A stretch of 64,000 nucleotides of DNA from Sphingomonas_D zeicaulis (lineage in GTDB: Bacteria > Pseudomonadota > Alphaproteobacteria > Sphingomonadales > Sphingomonadaceae), in NCBI RefSeq assembly GCF_050433225.1, contig NZ_JBNPXQ010000001.1, forward strand, positions 620,001-684,000, read 5' to 3'. This document shows positions 51,473 to 58,823 of the stretch, one piece after another. Made by a program: the position numbers and the translations under genes. The stretch's first letter is position 1, and each line of letters begins with the position of its first letter. Below the pieces are notes generated by a model. It had not been told where the DNA came from. It saw nothing but the letters and a program-made list of their open reading frames with translations, and did not search any database.

Positions 51473-51931
51473 TCAATCGCGCCCCTCAGCCGAAAACGCG
51501 AACAACTCCTCGGGCGCACCATATTTCGCTGCCCAGCCTTCCCACGCGACGTCGGTCGGCCCGATCGCAGCCTCCACAACGCGCCAGCCGCGCTCGGTCT
51601 TGCGGAGCAGCGCGGCATAGCTTTTCGAAACGAGGCCCTGGCGCGCGGCTTCGGCCTTGCGCGTGCCGCTATAGTCGAAGGGTTGACCGCCCTGTTGCTG
51701 CATGTCGGCGAACAGGAAGGCCCATTCGCCCTCGCGCTTCAACTGGCGGACGGCGAAGAGGGGCGGCTTGCCCAGTTCTTCCGCCACAGGAATACGCGCA
51801 GCGTCGAGGATCGCGCTGCGATCGGCGGTGTCGACGAGGTGAGTGCTTGCCACGGCGACGATCATCCCTGTCCAGAACATCCGAAGGTTATGCCTATCCA
51901 GCTTGTGCCGGATATTCAAACGCGGTCCCAT
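51473..51931 (-). CDS. Hypothetical protein, possibly exported
   Basis: A 152-residue protein of unknown function, convergent with the candidate immunity gene (25 bases between stops). An internal Met at residue 18 (codon at 51880) would give a protein starting with a short hydrophobic stretch (M-F-W-T-G-M-I-V-A-V-A-S), which could be a weak export signal; the true start is uncertain. The rest is mixed alpha/beta with A-F-L-F-A-D-M-Q and G-W-R-V-V-E-A-A-I-G-P-T-D-V-A-W segments, resembling NTF2-like or unknown soluble proteins. It may belong to the neighbouring toxin/immunity island. Confidence 0.6.
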   Translation of the reverse strand: MGPRLNIRHKLDRHNLRMFWTGMIVAVASTHLVDTADRSAILDAARIPVAEELGKPPLFAVRQLKREGEWAFLFADMQQQGGQPFDYSGTRKAEAARQGLVSKSYAALLRKTERGWRVVEAAIGPTDVAWEGWAAKYGAPEELFAFSAEGRD

Positions 51932-52169
51932 GCCGGAGCGTTCCGCCGTTTCATGCTTGCGACCAGTCGCGCCGTCTCGCGAACAGAGTGCAGTTGCACT
52001 AAGATCATATTGTCATAATAGAATATATCTTCGGCGGAACATCAGAGACAACCTGCCGATCATAAATATATATTGGCGATAAATAGAATATTTTGTGCAA
52101 TTCTTATTGTCATAATCTGTGATCAGTTCTAATCATGAGTCGATAATCATGATCCCAGCGGAGGGCGGC
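51932..52169. promoter_or_regulatory. AT-rich control region before the flavin reductase
   Basis: This stretch is much richer in A+T than the rest of the window. The 11-mer ATTGTCATAAT occurs twice in direct orientation (52009-52019 and 52106-52116). The second copy could serve as a -35 (TTGTCA) with TAATCA 17 bases on, a weak -10. No gene is supported inside. Confidence 0.4.
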
Positions 52170-52667
52170 GTGGCGGAATCGAACGAGATTGCAGTGCAGA
52201 TGCGGGATGCGCTTCGGCGTCTTGCCAAGGCGGTGGTGGTGATCACCGTCCGCCATGAGGGGCGGCGCTTTGCGATGGCCGCGACGGCGGTGAGCGAACT
52301 GAGCATGGATCCGCCCTCGCTGCTAATCTGCGTGAACCGCACCGCCTCGCTCTATACGCCTCTGGCGGCGGGTGCGGATTTCTGCGTCAACATCCTGCAC
52401 AGCTCGCACGAGACGATCTCGGCGGCGTGCAGCGGCAAGCTGAAGGGCGAGGCGCGGTTCGAACAGGGGCGGTGGGCGGAGAGCGAACTGGGTCTGCCCT
52501 ATCTTGAGGACGCACAAGCCAGCTTCGTCTGCCGCAACGCCCAGCAGGTCGATTATGGTACGCACGGCATCTTTATTGGCGCGGTGGCCGAGGTGATGAA
52601 CCACGGTCCGGTCGACCCGCTGGTCTATGTCGACGGTCGCTACACGGTGGTCAGCGCCGCCGCCTGA
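52170..52667 (+). CDS. Flavin reductase family protein (HpaC/DIM6-like)
   Basis: A 165-residue FMN-binding split-barrel flavin reductase. Features are A-V-V-V-I-T-V near the start, A-M-A-A-T-A-V-S-E-L-S-M-D-P-P-S-L-L-I-C-V-N-R-T-A-S and F-C-V-N-I-L. Proteins of this family supply reduced flavin to two-component monooxygenases. I chose the GTG at 52170 because GGAGG lies five bases upstream; an ATG at 52149 and a GTG at 52119 are in frame but lack one. No partner oxygenase is seen in the window. Confidence 0.85.
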   Translation: MAESNEIAVQMRDALRRLAKAVVVITVRHEGRRFAMAATAVSELSMDPPSLLICVNRTASLYTPLAAGADFCVNILHSSHETISAACSGKLKGEARFEQGRWAESELGLPYLEDAQASFVCRNAQQVDYGTHGIFIGAVAEVMNHGPVDPLVYVDGRYTVVSAAA

Positions 52668-52670
52668 GTA

Positions 52671-52705
52671 CCGGTCATGCGCGGTCGCCGGCCGCGCATG
52701 ACCGG
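52671..52705. terminator. 14-bp hairpin between convergent genes
   Basis: CCGGTCATGCGCGG and its exact complement flank a 7-base loop in the 53-base gap between the flavin reductase and SnoaL-like genes. It probably ends transcription from both sides, although T-runs are lacking. Confidence 0.55.
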
Positions 52706-52720
52706 CCACGCCGGCGCGGT

Positions 52721-53260
52721 TCATTCCGCCGGCTCGAACCAGGTGATCAGGTGGCTGATGTCGTGGCGTTGCTCGCGGCGTCGGCCCACCTTGCCGAGGT
52801 GGCGCACAGTGACCTTCTGCTCGGGGCGGAGCGGCTCCACCACCTCCATGATCCGATCATATTCGGTGCGCGCGATCTTCCACTGGCCGTCGACGCGGCG
52901 ATAGCGGTCGCGATAGAGCGCGGTGCCGCTGGTGATGTCGTTGCGCTCGAACGATATGAAGACATCTTCGAGATACCAGAGGCCTTCGGCCTCGTCGTCG
53001 CCCAGCAGCTTGATCTCGGGCATGCTGCCCTGGTGCATCGCCACCGCATCGGCATGGAAGCTGTTCATCAGGAAATCGACCATCTCGGCACGCCCCGCGA
53101 GGCGGACAAGATAACCACCGCCGCGATACTCGACCGTGACATCGTCGGTGAACAAGCCGTCGAGCAGCGCTTCGTCGGCAGTGTCGATGCCACGATAATA
53201 GCGGTGCTTGAGCGTGCGGATGTCCTCGAAATCCGAGAGCTGCTGCAGCGTGTAGGGCAT
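52721..53260 (-). CDS. SnoaL-like (NTF2-fold) protein
   Basis: A 179-residue protein with the SnoaL_4-type pattern: L-K-H-R-Y-Y-R-G-I-D-T-A-D, L-F-T-D-D-V-T-V-E-Y, M-H-Q-G and Y-R-D-R-Y-R-R-V-D-G-Q-W-K-I. The fold is used by ring-hydroxylating dioxygenase beta-like proteins, dehydratases and cyclases. The ATG at 53260 has GGAGAGG four bases upstream; an ATG at 53272 overlaps the operator. It follows the SDR gene on the same strand but has its own palindromic control site. Confidence 0.8.
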   Translation of the reverse strand: MPYTLQQLSDFEDIRTLKHRYYRGIDTADEALLDGLFTDDVTVEYRGGGYLVRLAGRAEMVDFLMNSFHADAVAMHQGSMPEIKLLGDDEAEGLWYLEDVFISFERNDITSGTALYRDRYRRVDGQWKIARTEYDRIMEVVEPLRPEQKVTVRHLGKVGRRREQRHDISHLITWFEPAE

Positions 53261-53270
53261 GATCCTCTCC

Positions 53271-53309
53271 ATTATGCGTATCTGAACAGGCTATATAGAT
53301 ACGCATAAT
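53271..53309. promoter_or_regulatory. 13-bp perfect palindrome before the SnoaL-like gene
   Basis: ATTATGCGTATCT and its exact complement AGATACGCATAAT are separated by 13 bases that include TATATA. The core ATGCGTAT-N17-ATACGCAT has the same geometry as the site at 55429-55461 next to the AraC gene, so it is probably an operator of that regulator. It could also form an RNA hairpin ahead of the ribosome site. Confidence 0.6.
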
Positions 53310-53332
53310 GCGCTTCAATGCCGTTCTGACCG

Positions 53333-54160
53333 CTAGTCCGTGAAGTTCGTCCCGCTGCTGAGGGCGCGATTCGCGTCGATCGCGGTCATGATCTCCGCCA
53401 TCCGTCCGGTGATCGCGGCCAGCGCATCGGGACCCGCGATCAATTGGCGCGGGGGCTTTTCCATCTCCGCGACAGCGACAACGAGCTTGGCCAGCTTTAG
53501 CGGATCACCCTGCTGCCGCCCGTCGACCGAGCGAACCAGCGACATTCTTTCGTGGGTCGCCTGATAGTCGGCAATGCCACCTTCGCCGCTCTGGAGCGAG
53601 CGCCCGGAGAAGTCGGTGCGAAACATGCCCGGCGCGATCGAGCAGACGCGAATGCCGAAGGCTTCCACCTCGCGAGACAGTGCCTCGCTGATCGCCTCCA
53701 GCGCGAATTTAGAGCTGGAATAATAGCCGGTGGCCGGATTGCTGATCCGCCCGGCGAGCGACGAGATGGTGAGGATCGCCCCCGCACCCCGCGCGCGCAT
53801 GGCCGGCAGCACCGCCTTCATCATCCTGAGCGCGCCGAACAGATTGACCTCGAACATAGCCTTGATCGCAGCTTCGTCGCCCTCTTCGATCGAGGAGACA
53901 TAGCCGTAGCCGGCATTGTTCACGAGGATGTCGATGGCGCCGAAATGCGCCTCCGCCGCCGCGACCGCCGCGGTCACCTGCGCCGGATCGGCGACGTCGA
54001 GCGCGAGCGCTAGCGCACGATTGGGATATGCGGCGACGATGTCGGCGACGTCGGCGGGATTGCGTGCGGTGACCGCCGCGGCGTCGCCGATGGCGAGAAC
54101 ATGTTCAGCAATGGCGCGCCCGATGCCGGTCGAGCAGCCGGTGATCAGCCAAGTCCGCAT
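53333..54160 (-). CDS. SDR-family oxidoreductase
   Basis: A 275-residue classical short-chain dehydrogenase: T-G-C-S-T-G-I-G (residues 7-14), D-V-A-D, N-N-A-G-Y-G, S-S-L-A-G-R and Y-Y-S-S-S-K. The T-G-C-S-T-G-I-G variant and the long C-terminal helix are typical of the 17-beta-hydroxysteroid-dehydrogenase-like SDR group, but the substrate is unknown. The start is five bases after the DUF1214 stop, so the two are co-transcribed. Confidence 0.83.
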   Translation of the reverse strand: MRTWLITGCSTGIGRAIAEHVLAIGDAAAVTARNPADVADIVAAYPNRALALALDVADPAQVTAAVAAAEAHFGAIDILVNNAGYGYVSSIEEGDEAAIKAMFEVNLFGALRMMKAVLPAMRARGAGAILTISSLAGRISNPATGYYSSSKFALEAISEALSREVEAFGIRVCSIAPGMFRTDFSGRSLQSGEGGIADYQATHERMSLVRSVDGRQQGDPLKLAKLVVAVAEMEKPPRQLIAGPDALAAITGRMAEIMTAIDANRALSSGTNFTD

Positions 54161-54165
54161 CGCGC

Positions 54166-55404
54166 TCACTCCGCGATCCGCCAGAGATAGGACGGTGCGC
54201 GGTCGGCGAGTTGGCGCTGCCTTTCCTCCGGCGTAACGCGCCTGGTGTCGGCAGGCAGTGCGGCGCCGAGATCGGCGAGCTTCACGACGCGGCTGGTCGC
54301 GCCGAAGCCGTCGCTGGGGCGGCCGTCGGCGAATTCGGCCCAGCGCAAGGTCAGCAGCCCTTCCGGCATGTCGCAGGGGTCCAGCCAGTTCCAAACGCCG
54401 GGATCCTGCCGCGAGACGACATAGGTCAGCCGGTCCGGCGCATCGCGCACCGATTGGGTGAGATTGAGACTGGAGGTGCGGTGGACGATCTCGTTGGTCG
54501 TGCCCCAGATGTTGGTGATCGGCGCGAGGAAATATCCGGCACCGCCCAGTCCAACCTCGATCACCAGCGCCTCATCGTCGGCCAGGTCGAAGTGGCCCAT
54601 GATGTAGATCTGGTTGCGCAGCGCGCCGTCGCTGTCGCGATCGATGGTGAAATCGAAGCCGTTTGCGGGCCGCGTCGTGGCCTGTGCGTTCCAGCGCATC
54701 GTGTTGTCGACGTTGCGGATCAGCATCGCCTGCGCGTCGGCCACCTTCTGGTCGAAGCTGCGTTCGGGCGTTTTCGGCGGCCCACCCAAGCGCTCGATCG
54801 ACAGTTCGTTGGGGCGTTCCTGCGCCCAGTCCGCGATCACGTCGCGGATGTAGAATTCCACGGCCTCGGAGGCGGAACGGATATGGTTGGCGCGATCGCC
54901 CTTCTCGTCGGCGTCGACGAAGATCTCGAAGCGGCCCTCATCATCGAGCACTAGGCTCTTGCCGTCGAGCACGTCGACCGTGCCCATATGCGCATTCCAC
55001 AAGGTGAAATAATTCTCGGTCAGCCGCGGATCGGGCACGCGGCCGCGGATCACATAGCGCTCGGCACCGTCGATCGGAATGACGCGATAGACCGAGTCGG
55101 GATTGTCGAGCCCCCAGCGCGAGCCCGGCACGTCGAGATCGCCAAGCCGATGCGGGATGCGGGTGATGGTCACCACCGCGGGGCGCTGCGCATCGGTGTT
55201 GAGCGACCAGATGATCGCGCCGAACACCACCTCCGGAAAGGCCCATTCGAACGCGCCGCGCATCGCGGGGGAGGGAGCAGCCTTGTCCAGCCAGTAGCGG
55301 CGCCGGTCTTCGATGGTTTCCTGCATGCGTGGATCGGCGAGGACGGCCAAGGCCTCTCGTTCGAAGCGAGCCTGGTCGGGCGTGGCGATGGGGTTCAAGC
55401 GCAT
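54166..55404 (-). CDS. DUF1214 domain-containing protein
   Basis: A 412-residue protein with no obvious signal peptide. The C-terminal region shows the DUF1214 pattern (W-N-A-Q-A-T-T-R, I-Y-I-M-G-H-F-D-L, then N-I-W-G-T and W-N-W-L-D-P). The N-terminal half resembles related DUF1254-type proteins. DUF1214 proteins often sit in steroid, alkylsulfate or xenobiotic degradation clusters, but no activity is established. GAGAGGAT directly precedes the ATG. It is the first gene of a minus-strand unit divergent from the AraC regulator. Confidence 0.75.
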   Translation of the reverse strand: MRLNPIATPDQARFEREALAVLADPRMQETIEDRRRYWLDKAAPSPAMRGAFEWAFPEVVFGAIIWSLNTDAQRPAVVTITRIPHRLGDLDVPGSRWGLDNPDSVYRVIPIDGAERYVIRGRVPDPRLTENYFTLWNAHMGTVDVLDGKSLVLDDEGRFEIFVDADEKGDRANHIRSASEAVEFYIRDVIADWAQERPNELSIERLGGPPKTPERSFDQKVADAQAMLIRNVDNTMRWNAQATTRPANGFDFTIDRDSDGALRNQIYIMGHFDLADDEALVIEVGLGGAGYFLAPITNIWGTTNEIVHRTSSLNLTQSVRDAPDRLTYVVSRQDPGVWNWLDPCDMPEGLLTLRWAEFADGRPSDGFGATSRVVKLADLGAALPADTRRVTPEERQRQLADRAPSYLWRIAE

Positions 55405-55428
55405 ATCCTCTCGTTTTGCTGCAGGCTA

Positions 55429-55461
55429 ATGCGTAGAGATGGTGGCGCAATCCCTACGCAT
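55429..55461. promoter_or_regulatory. Palindrome ATGCGTAG-N17-CTACGCAT, probable AraC site
   Basis: An exact 8-bp inverted repeat with a 17-base spacer lies in the 114-base gap between the divergent DUF1214 and AraC genes. Its half-site (ATGCGTA) and spacing are the same as in the palindrome before the SnoaL-like gene. Confidence 0.6.
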
Positions 55462-55518
55462 GTGGCGATACGGACAGGCTTGCGCTAAAGTGACGCGGAC
55501 GGAAGGGGAGCAATTGGC

Positions 55519-56385
55519 ATGGACGGCGCTTATCGGGTGACGGTCGAACTGTCGCTGGCGCAGCTCCGGCTCGAGCAACTCCATCAGGAGGGCAGCGGGC
55601 CGTTCGAGCGCTGCCATCGCGTCGATGCGCCGTCGCTCGTCTACCTGCCCGGCAGTCCGGACCGCGCCGCATTCGGCTGCTTCGGCGAGCCGCGCTCGCA
55701 CCGCAGCTTCGCGCCGTTCGGGCAGGCGGTGGTGGTGCCGGCACATGTGCCGCTCCACGTTCGCTCTGGGGGCTTCGGGCCGCGCGAGATGATCGTCATG
55801 CGGTTCGATGAGGGGCGCTTCGGTGCGCTCACCGGCATCGGCGCGGCGCCGGATGCGGGCGATCTCGCCGCCTGCGTCGATGTGCGCGCAGCCGGGGTGG
55901 CGGCGGCGATGGACCGGCTCGCGGTCGAGATGGCGCGGCCGGGCATCGCGCGCGAAACCATCGTTGCTGGGCTTGGTCTGGTCGTGCTCGGCGAACTGGC
56001 GCGCCATTTCGAGACGGTGCGCAGCGCCGCGCGGGGACGGGGGATGCTGGCGGAATGGCAGGTCCGCCGGATCGAGGCGCGGCTGGCGGATGGCGATCGG
56101 CCACCGCCCGATGTCGGCGAACTCGCGGCGCTGTGCGGCATCGGCCGGCGCCATCTGATGCGGGCGTGGAAGGCGACGACCGGCGGTACGGTGATGGAGC
56201 GGGTGGAGCAGGCCATGTTCGCCCGCGCGCGCGATCTGCTGGCGGCAGACCGGCTGCCGGTGAAAAGCATTGCCGGCGCCTGCGGTTTCATGGGCCAGGG
56301 CGCTTTCGCCACCGCCTTCCGCCGCCGTTTCGGCATGACCCCCAGCGCATGGCGCGCACGGGTGCGGGCCGGGGCGCTGAACTGA
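55519..56385 (+). CDS. AraC-family transcriptional regulator
   Basis: A 288-residue regulator with an N-terminal cupin-like effector domain (to about residue 165) and a C-terminal double helix-turn-helix (about 185-285: L-A-A-L-C-G-I-G-R-R-H-L-M-R-A-W-K, then S-I-A-G-A-C-G-F-M-G-Q-G-A-F-A-T-A-F-R-R-R-F-G-M-T-P-S-A-W-R). GGAAGGGGAGC precedes the ATG. It diverges from the DUF1214-SDR unit and probably controls it through the shared palindrome. The inducer is unknown. Confidence 0.88.
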   Translation: MDGAYRVTVELSLAQLRLEQLHQEGSGPFERCHRVDAPSLVYLPGSPDRAAFGCFGEPRSHRSFAPFGQAVVVPAHVPLHVRSGGFGPREMIVMRFDEGRFGALTGIGAAPDAGDLAACVDVRAAGVAAAMDRLAVEMARPGIARETIVAGLGLVVLGELARHFETVRSAARGRGMLAEWQVRRIEARLADGDRPPPDVGELAALCGIGRRHLMRAWKATTGGTVMERVEQAMFARARDLLAADRLPVKSIAGACGFMGQGAFATAFRRRFGMTPSAWRARVRAGALN

Positions 56386-56391
56386 TCGCAA

Positions 56392-57345
56392 TCAGCGCGG
56401 CGGGCGGAGGATGCAGCGGAAGCCGATATGGCTGGTGGCGCTGTCGATCGTTTGCGCATGGCGCGCCGCCGGGCGGTAGCGCCGGCAATAGTTGGCGGCG
56501 CAGAGATGCGATCCGCCCTTCAGCACCTTGCGGCCGATCGGCTTGCCGGGCAGCCGGCGGTCGATACTGCCGCGCAAGCTGCCGCCGCGCGGATCGGGGA
56601 TCGCGCAGCACGGGCTCTTGCGGTGGCTCTTGCCGGTCAGCGCTTTGGGCTCCGCATACCAGTCCGCCGTCCATTCCCAGACATTGCCGATGATGTCGTG
56701 CAGCCCGAAACCGTTGGCCGGATAGGCGCCCACCGGGGTGGTGCGATAGTCGCCGCCGGGGCGCTGGTTGGCGAAGGGAAACAGGCCGCGCCAGTAATTA
56801 GCAAGGATCCGGCCCTCGGGCTCCAGTTCATCACCCCAGGCATAGTCGGCATCGTCCAGCCCGCCGCGCGCGGCGAATTCCCATTCCGCCTCGGTGGGCA
56901 GCGCCTTGCCCGCCCAGTGCGCATAGGCCTCAGCATCGGCATGCGCGATGTGGACGACGGGGTGATCGAGCAGCGCCTCGATGCCGGTGTCCGGCCCCGC
57001 GGGGTGGCGCCAGTCGGCACCCTCGACGAGCGACCACCATTGACCATGATCGTGAAGGGCCACCGGCGCCGGCGTCCGCTGGAAGACGAGCGACGCCGGC
57101 GCGGCATGTTCTGGCAGCAGCCCCGGATAGTTGCGCGGGTCGGGAGCGATCTCGGCGACGGTGCGATAGCCGGTGGCGTCGACGAAAGCGGCGAACTGCC
57201 GGTTGGTCACCGGCGTCTCGTCGATCCAGAAGCCATCGACGCGCACCCGCCGGCTCGGCCGTTCCTCATCGTAGAAGCGATCCGAGCCCATGGTGAACGC
57301 GCCACCCGGAATCAGGCGCATGCCGGGTGGCTGAATATTGGTCAT
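56392..57345 (-). CDS. Formylglycine-generating enzyme (SUMF1 family)
   Basis: A 317-residue FGE-type protein that converts the sulfatase active-site Cys to formylglycine. Family blocks are I-P-G-G-A-F-T-M-G-S-D near the start, E-R-P-S-R-R-V-R-V-D-G-F-W-I-D, P-T-E-A-E-W-E-F-A-A-R-G-G and N-V-W-E-W-T-A-D-W-Y. The two active-site cysteines are present in K-G-G-S-H-L-C-A-A-N-Y-C-R-R-Y-R-P, which separates real FGE from EgtB-like relatives. The ATG at 57345 overlaps the sulfatase stop as ATGA, coupling the enzyme to its substrate protein. Confidence 0.92.
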   Translation of the reverse strand: MTNIQPPGMRLIPGGAFTMGSDRFYDEERPSRRVRVDGFWIDETPVTNRQFAAFVDATGYRTVAEIAPDPRNYPGLLPEHAAPASLVFQRTPAPVALHDHGQWWSLVEGADWRHPAGPDTGIEALLDHPVVHIAHADAEAYAHWAGKALPTEAEWEFAARGGLDDADYAWGDELEPEGRILANYWRGLFPFANQRPGGDYRTTPVGAYPANGFGLHDIIGNVWEWTADWYAEPKALTGKSHRKSPCCAIPDPRGGSLRGSIDRRLPGKPIGRKVLKGGSHLCAANYCRRYRPAARHAQTIDSATSHIGFRCILRPPR

Positions 57346-58811
57346 GGCTTGGGCAATTGCTGCGCCCATGCCAGCAGGCGCGTCTTCAACCTGTCGCGGA
57401 TGCGCGGCTGACTGGTGGCGACGTCCTTGGTCTCGTTGGGATCGGCCACCACGTCATAGAGCTGCACGTCGCTGCCATCGGCCTCCGCGAGCAGCTTCCA
57501 TTGGCCGTCGCGCACGGCGAGGCGCGGCGCGCGATCATGTTCGGGATGCGGCCCGCCGGGTTGCTTCGCCGCGCCGGGCAGCCCGAAAGACCAGAACAGG
57601 GCCGGGCGCTTGTCGATCGACTGGCCGCGCAGCACCGGCGAGAGATCGATCCCCGGCGTCGCTGATGCCAGCCTAGTACCGGTGATCGCGGCGAGCGTCG
57701 GCAGCAGATCGACAGCCTGGACGACGCTGGTTTCGTCGCGGCGCGGTGCGGCGATGCCCTTGGGCCAAGAAAGGATGAGCGGCTGGCGAATGCCGCCTTC
57801 GTACAGGCTGCCCTTGCGCCCGCGCAAGGCGCCGGCGCTGCCAGGCGAGGTCGCGCCATTCTTGTAATAGAGAGCGCGCGCGGTCGGGCCATTGTCCGAG
57901 GTGAGGATGATCAGCGTATTGTCGAACTGGCCGCTGTCCTTCAGCCGGTCGACGAGATTGCCGAGCGTGCGGTCCATCTTGAGGATCGAGGCCTGGTAGC
58001 GATCGTCATCGGCGTTCGCGCCCTTGCCTTTCACCTCGGCGAGATGCGCCTCGTCCGGCGCCCAGGGATCGTGGACGTCGTTGAGCCAGAGCTGCACGAA
58101 CCAGGGCTGGTCATGATGCTTCGCCGCGAACTCGAGGGTCTTGGAGGCGTAGAGTTGGGTCAGGTTGGATTTGCGATCGTAGAAGAAGGTGCCGTTGCCC
58201 AGCGCTGCCGAGGCGTCCGCCAATTTGCGTTCCTCGTCGGAGACCAGCACGCGCGGGCCCAGCCCCTCGAACGTCGTGAAGCTCTCGTCGAAGCCATAGG
58301 CGGTGGGCCAAGGGGCATCGCCGATGTCGCGGCCGCCGCCCATATGCCATTTGCCGAAATGGGCGGTGGCGTAGCCTGCGCCTTTCAGCAGGGACGCGAG
58401 GTTCGGCAGCTTGGGATCGAGCCAGTTCGCCTGGCCGAACTGGACGTTGGACGCACGATCGTTGATGAAGGTCACGAAGTTCAGTTCGGCCGGGTAGCGG
58501 CCGGTGAAGAAGCCGGCGCGCGAGGGCGAGCAGATCGGCGCAGCGTCATAGAAATGGGTGACGAGCACGCCATCGGTCGCGAGCTTGTCGAGATTGGGCG
58601 TCGCGATCTTACGGTTGCCGGTGATCGACAGGTCCGCATAGCCCATGTCGTCGACGAGGATGAACAGGATGTTCGGGCGCTGCGCGGTGACCGGCGCCTG
58701 CTGCCGGCCGGCGGGCGCCGGTCCGGTCTGCGCGGCGGCGGTGCCGAGCGGCCCCAGCCCGGCGAGCATGCAGGTGCCGAGCAAGGCAAGGCGGTTCAAG
58801 GTGTTGGACAT
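57342..58811 (-). CDS. Formylglycine-dependent sulfatase (arylsulfatase family)
   Basis: A 489-residue exported sulfatase with a signal peptide (residues 1 to about 27). Metal ligands lie in F-I-L-V-D-D-M-G-Y-A-D and S-D-N-G. The modification motif is C-S-P-S-R-A-G (Cys type), and G-K-W-H-M-G-G is also present. Since an FGE is co-encoded, the cysteine should be matured in the cytosol before export. The upstream TBDR suggests the substrate is a sulfated glycan or sulfate ester taken up from outside; its identity is unknown. Confidence 0.92.
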   Translation of the reverse strand: MSNTLNRLALLGTCMLAGLGPLGTAAAQTGPAPAGRQQAPVTAQRPNILFILVDDMGYADLSITGNRKIATPNLDKLATDGVLVTHFYDAAPICSPSRAGFFTGRYPAELNFVTFINDRASNVQFGQANWLDPKLPNLASLLKGAGYATAHFGKWHMGGGRDIGDAPWPTAYGFDESFTTFEGLGPRVLVSDEERKLADASAALGNGTFFYDRKSNLTQLYASKTLEFAAKHHDQPWFVQLWLNDVHDPWAPDEAHLAEVKGKGANADDDRYQASILKMDRTLGNLVDRLKDSGQFDNTLIILTSDNGPTARALYYKNGATSPGSAGALRGRKGSLYEGGIRQPLILSWPKGIAAPRRDETSVVQAVDLLPTLAAITGTRLASATPGIDLSPVLRGQSIDKRPALFWSFGLPGAAKQPGGPHPEHDRAPRLAVRDGQWKLLAEADGSDVQLYDVVADPNETKDVATSQPRIRDRLKTRLLAWAQQLPKP

Positions 58812-58823
58812 GTGCCTGATCCC

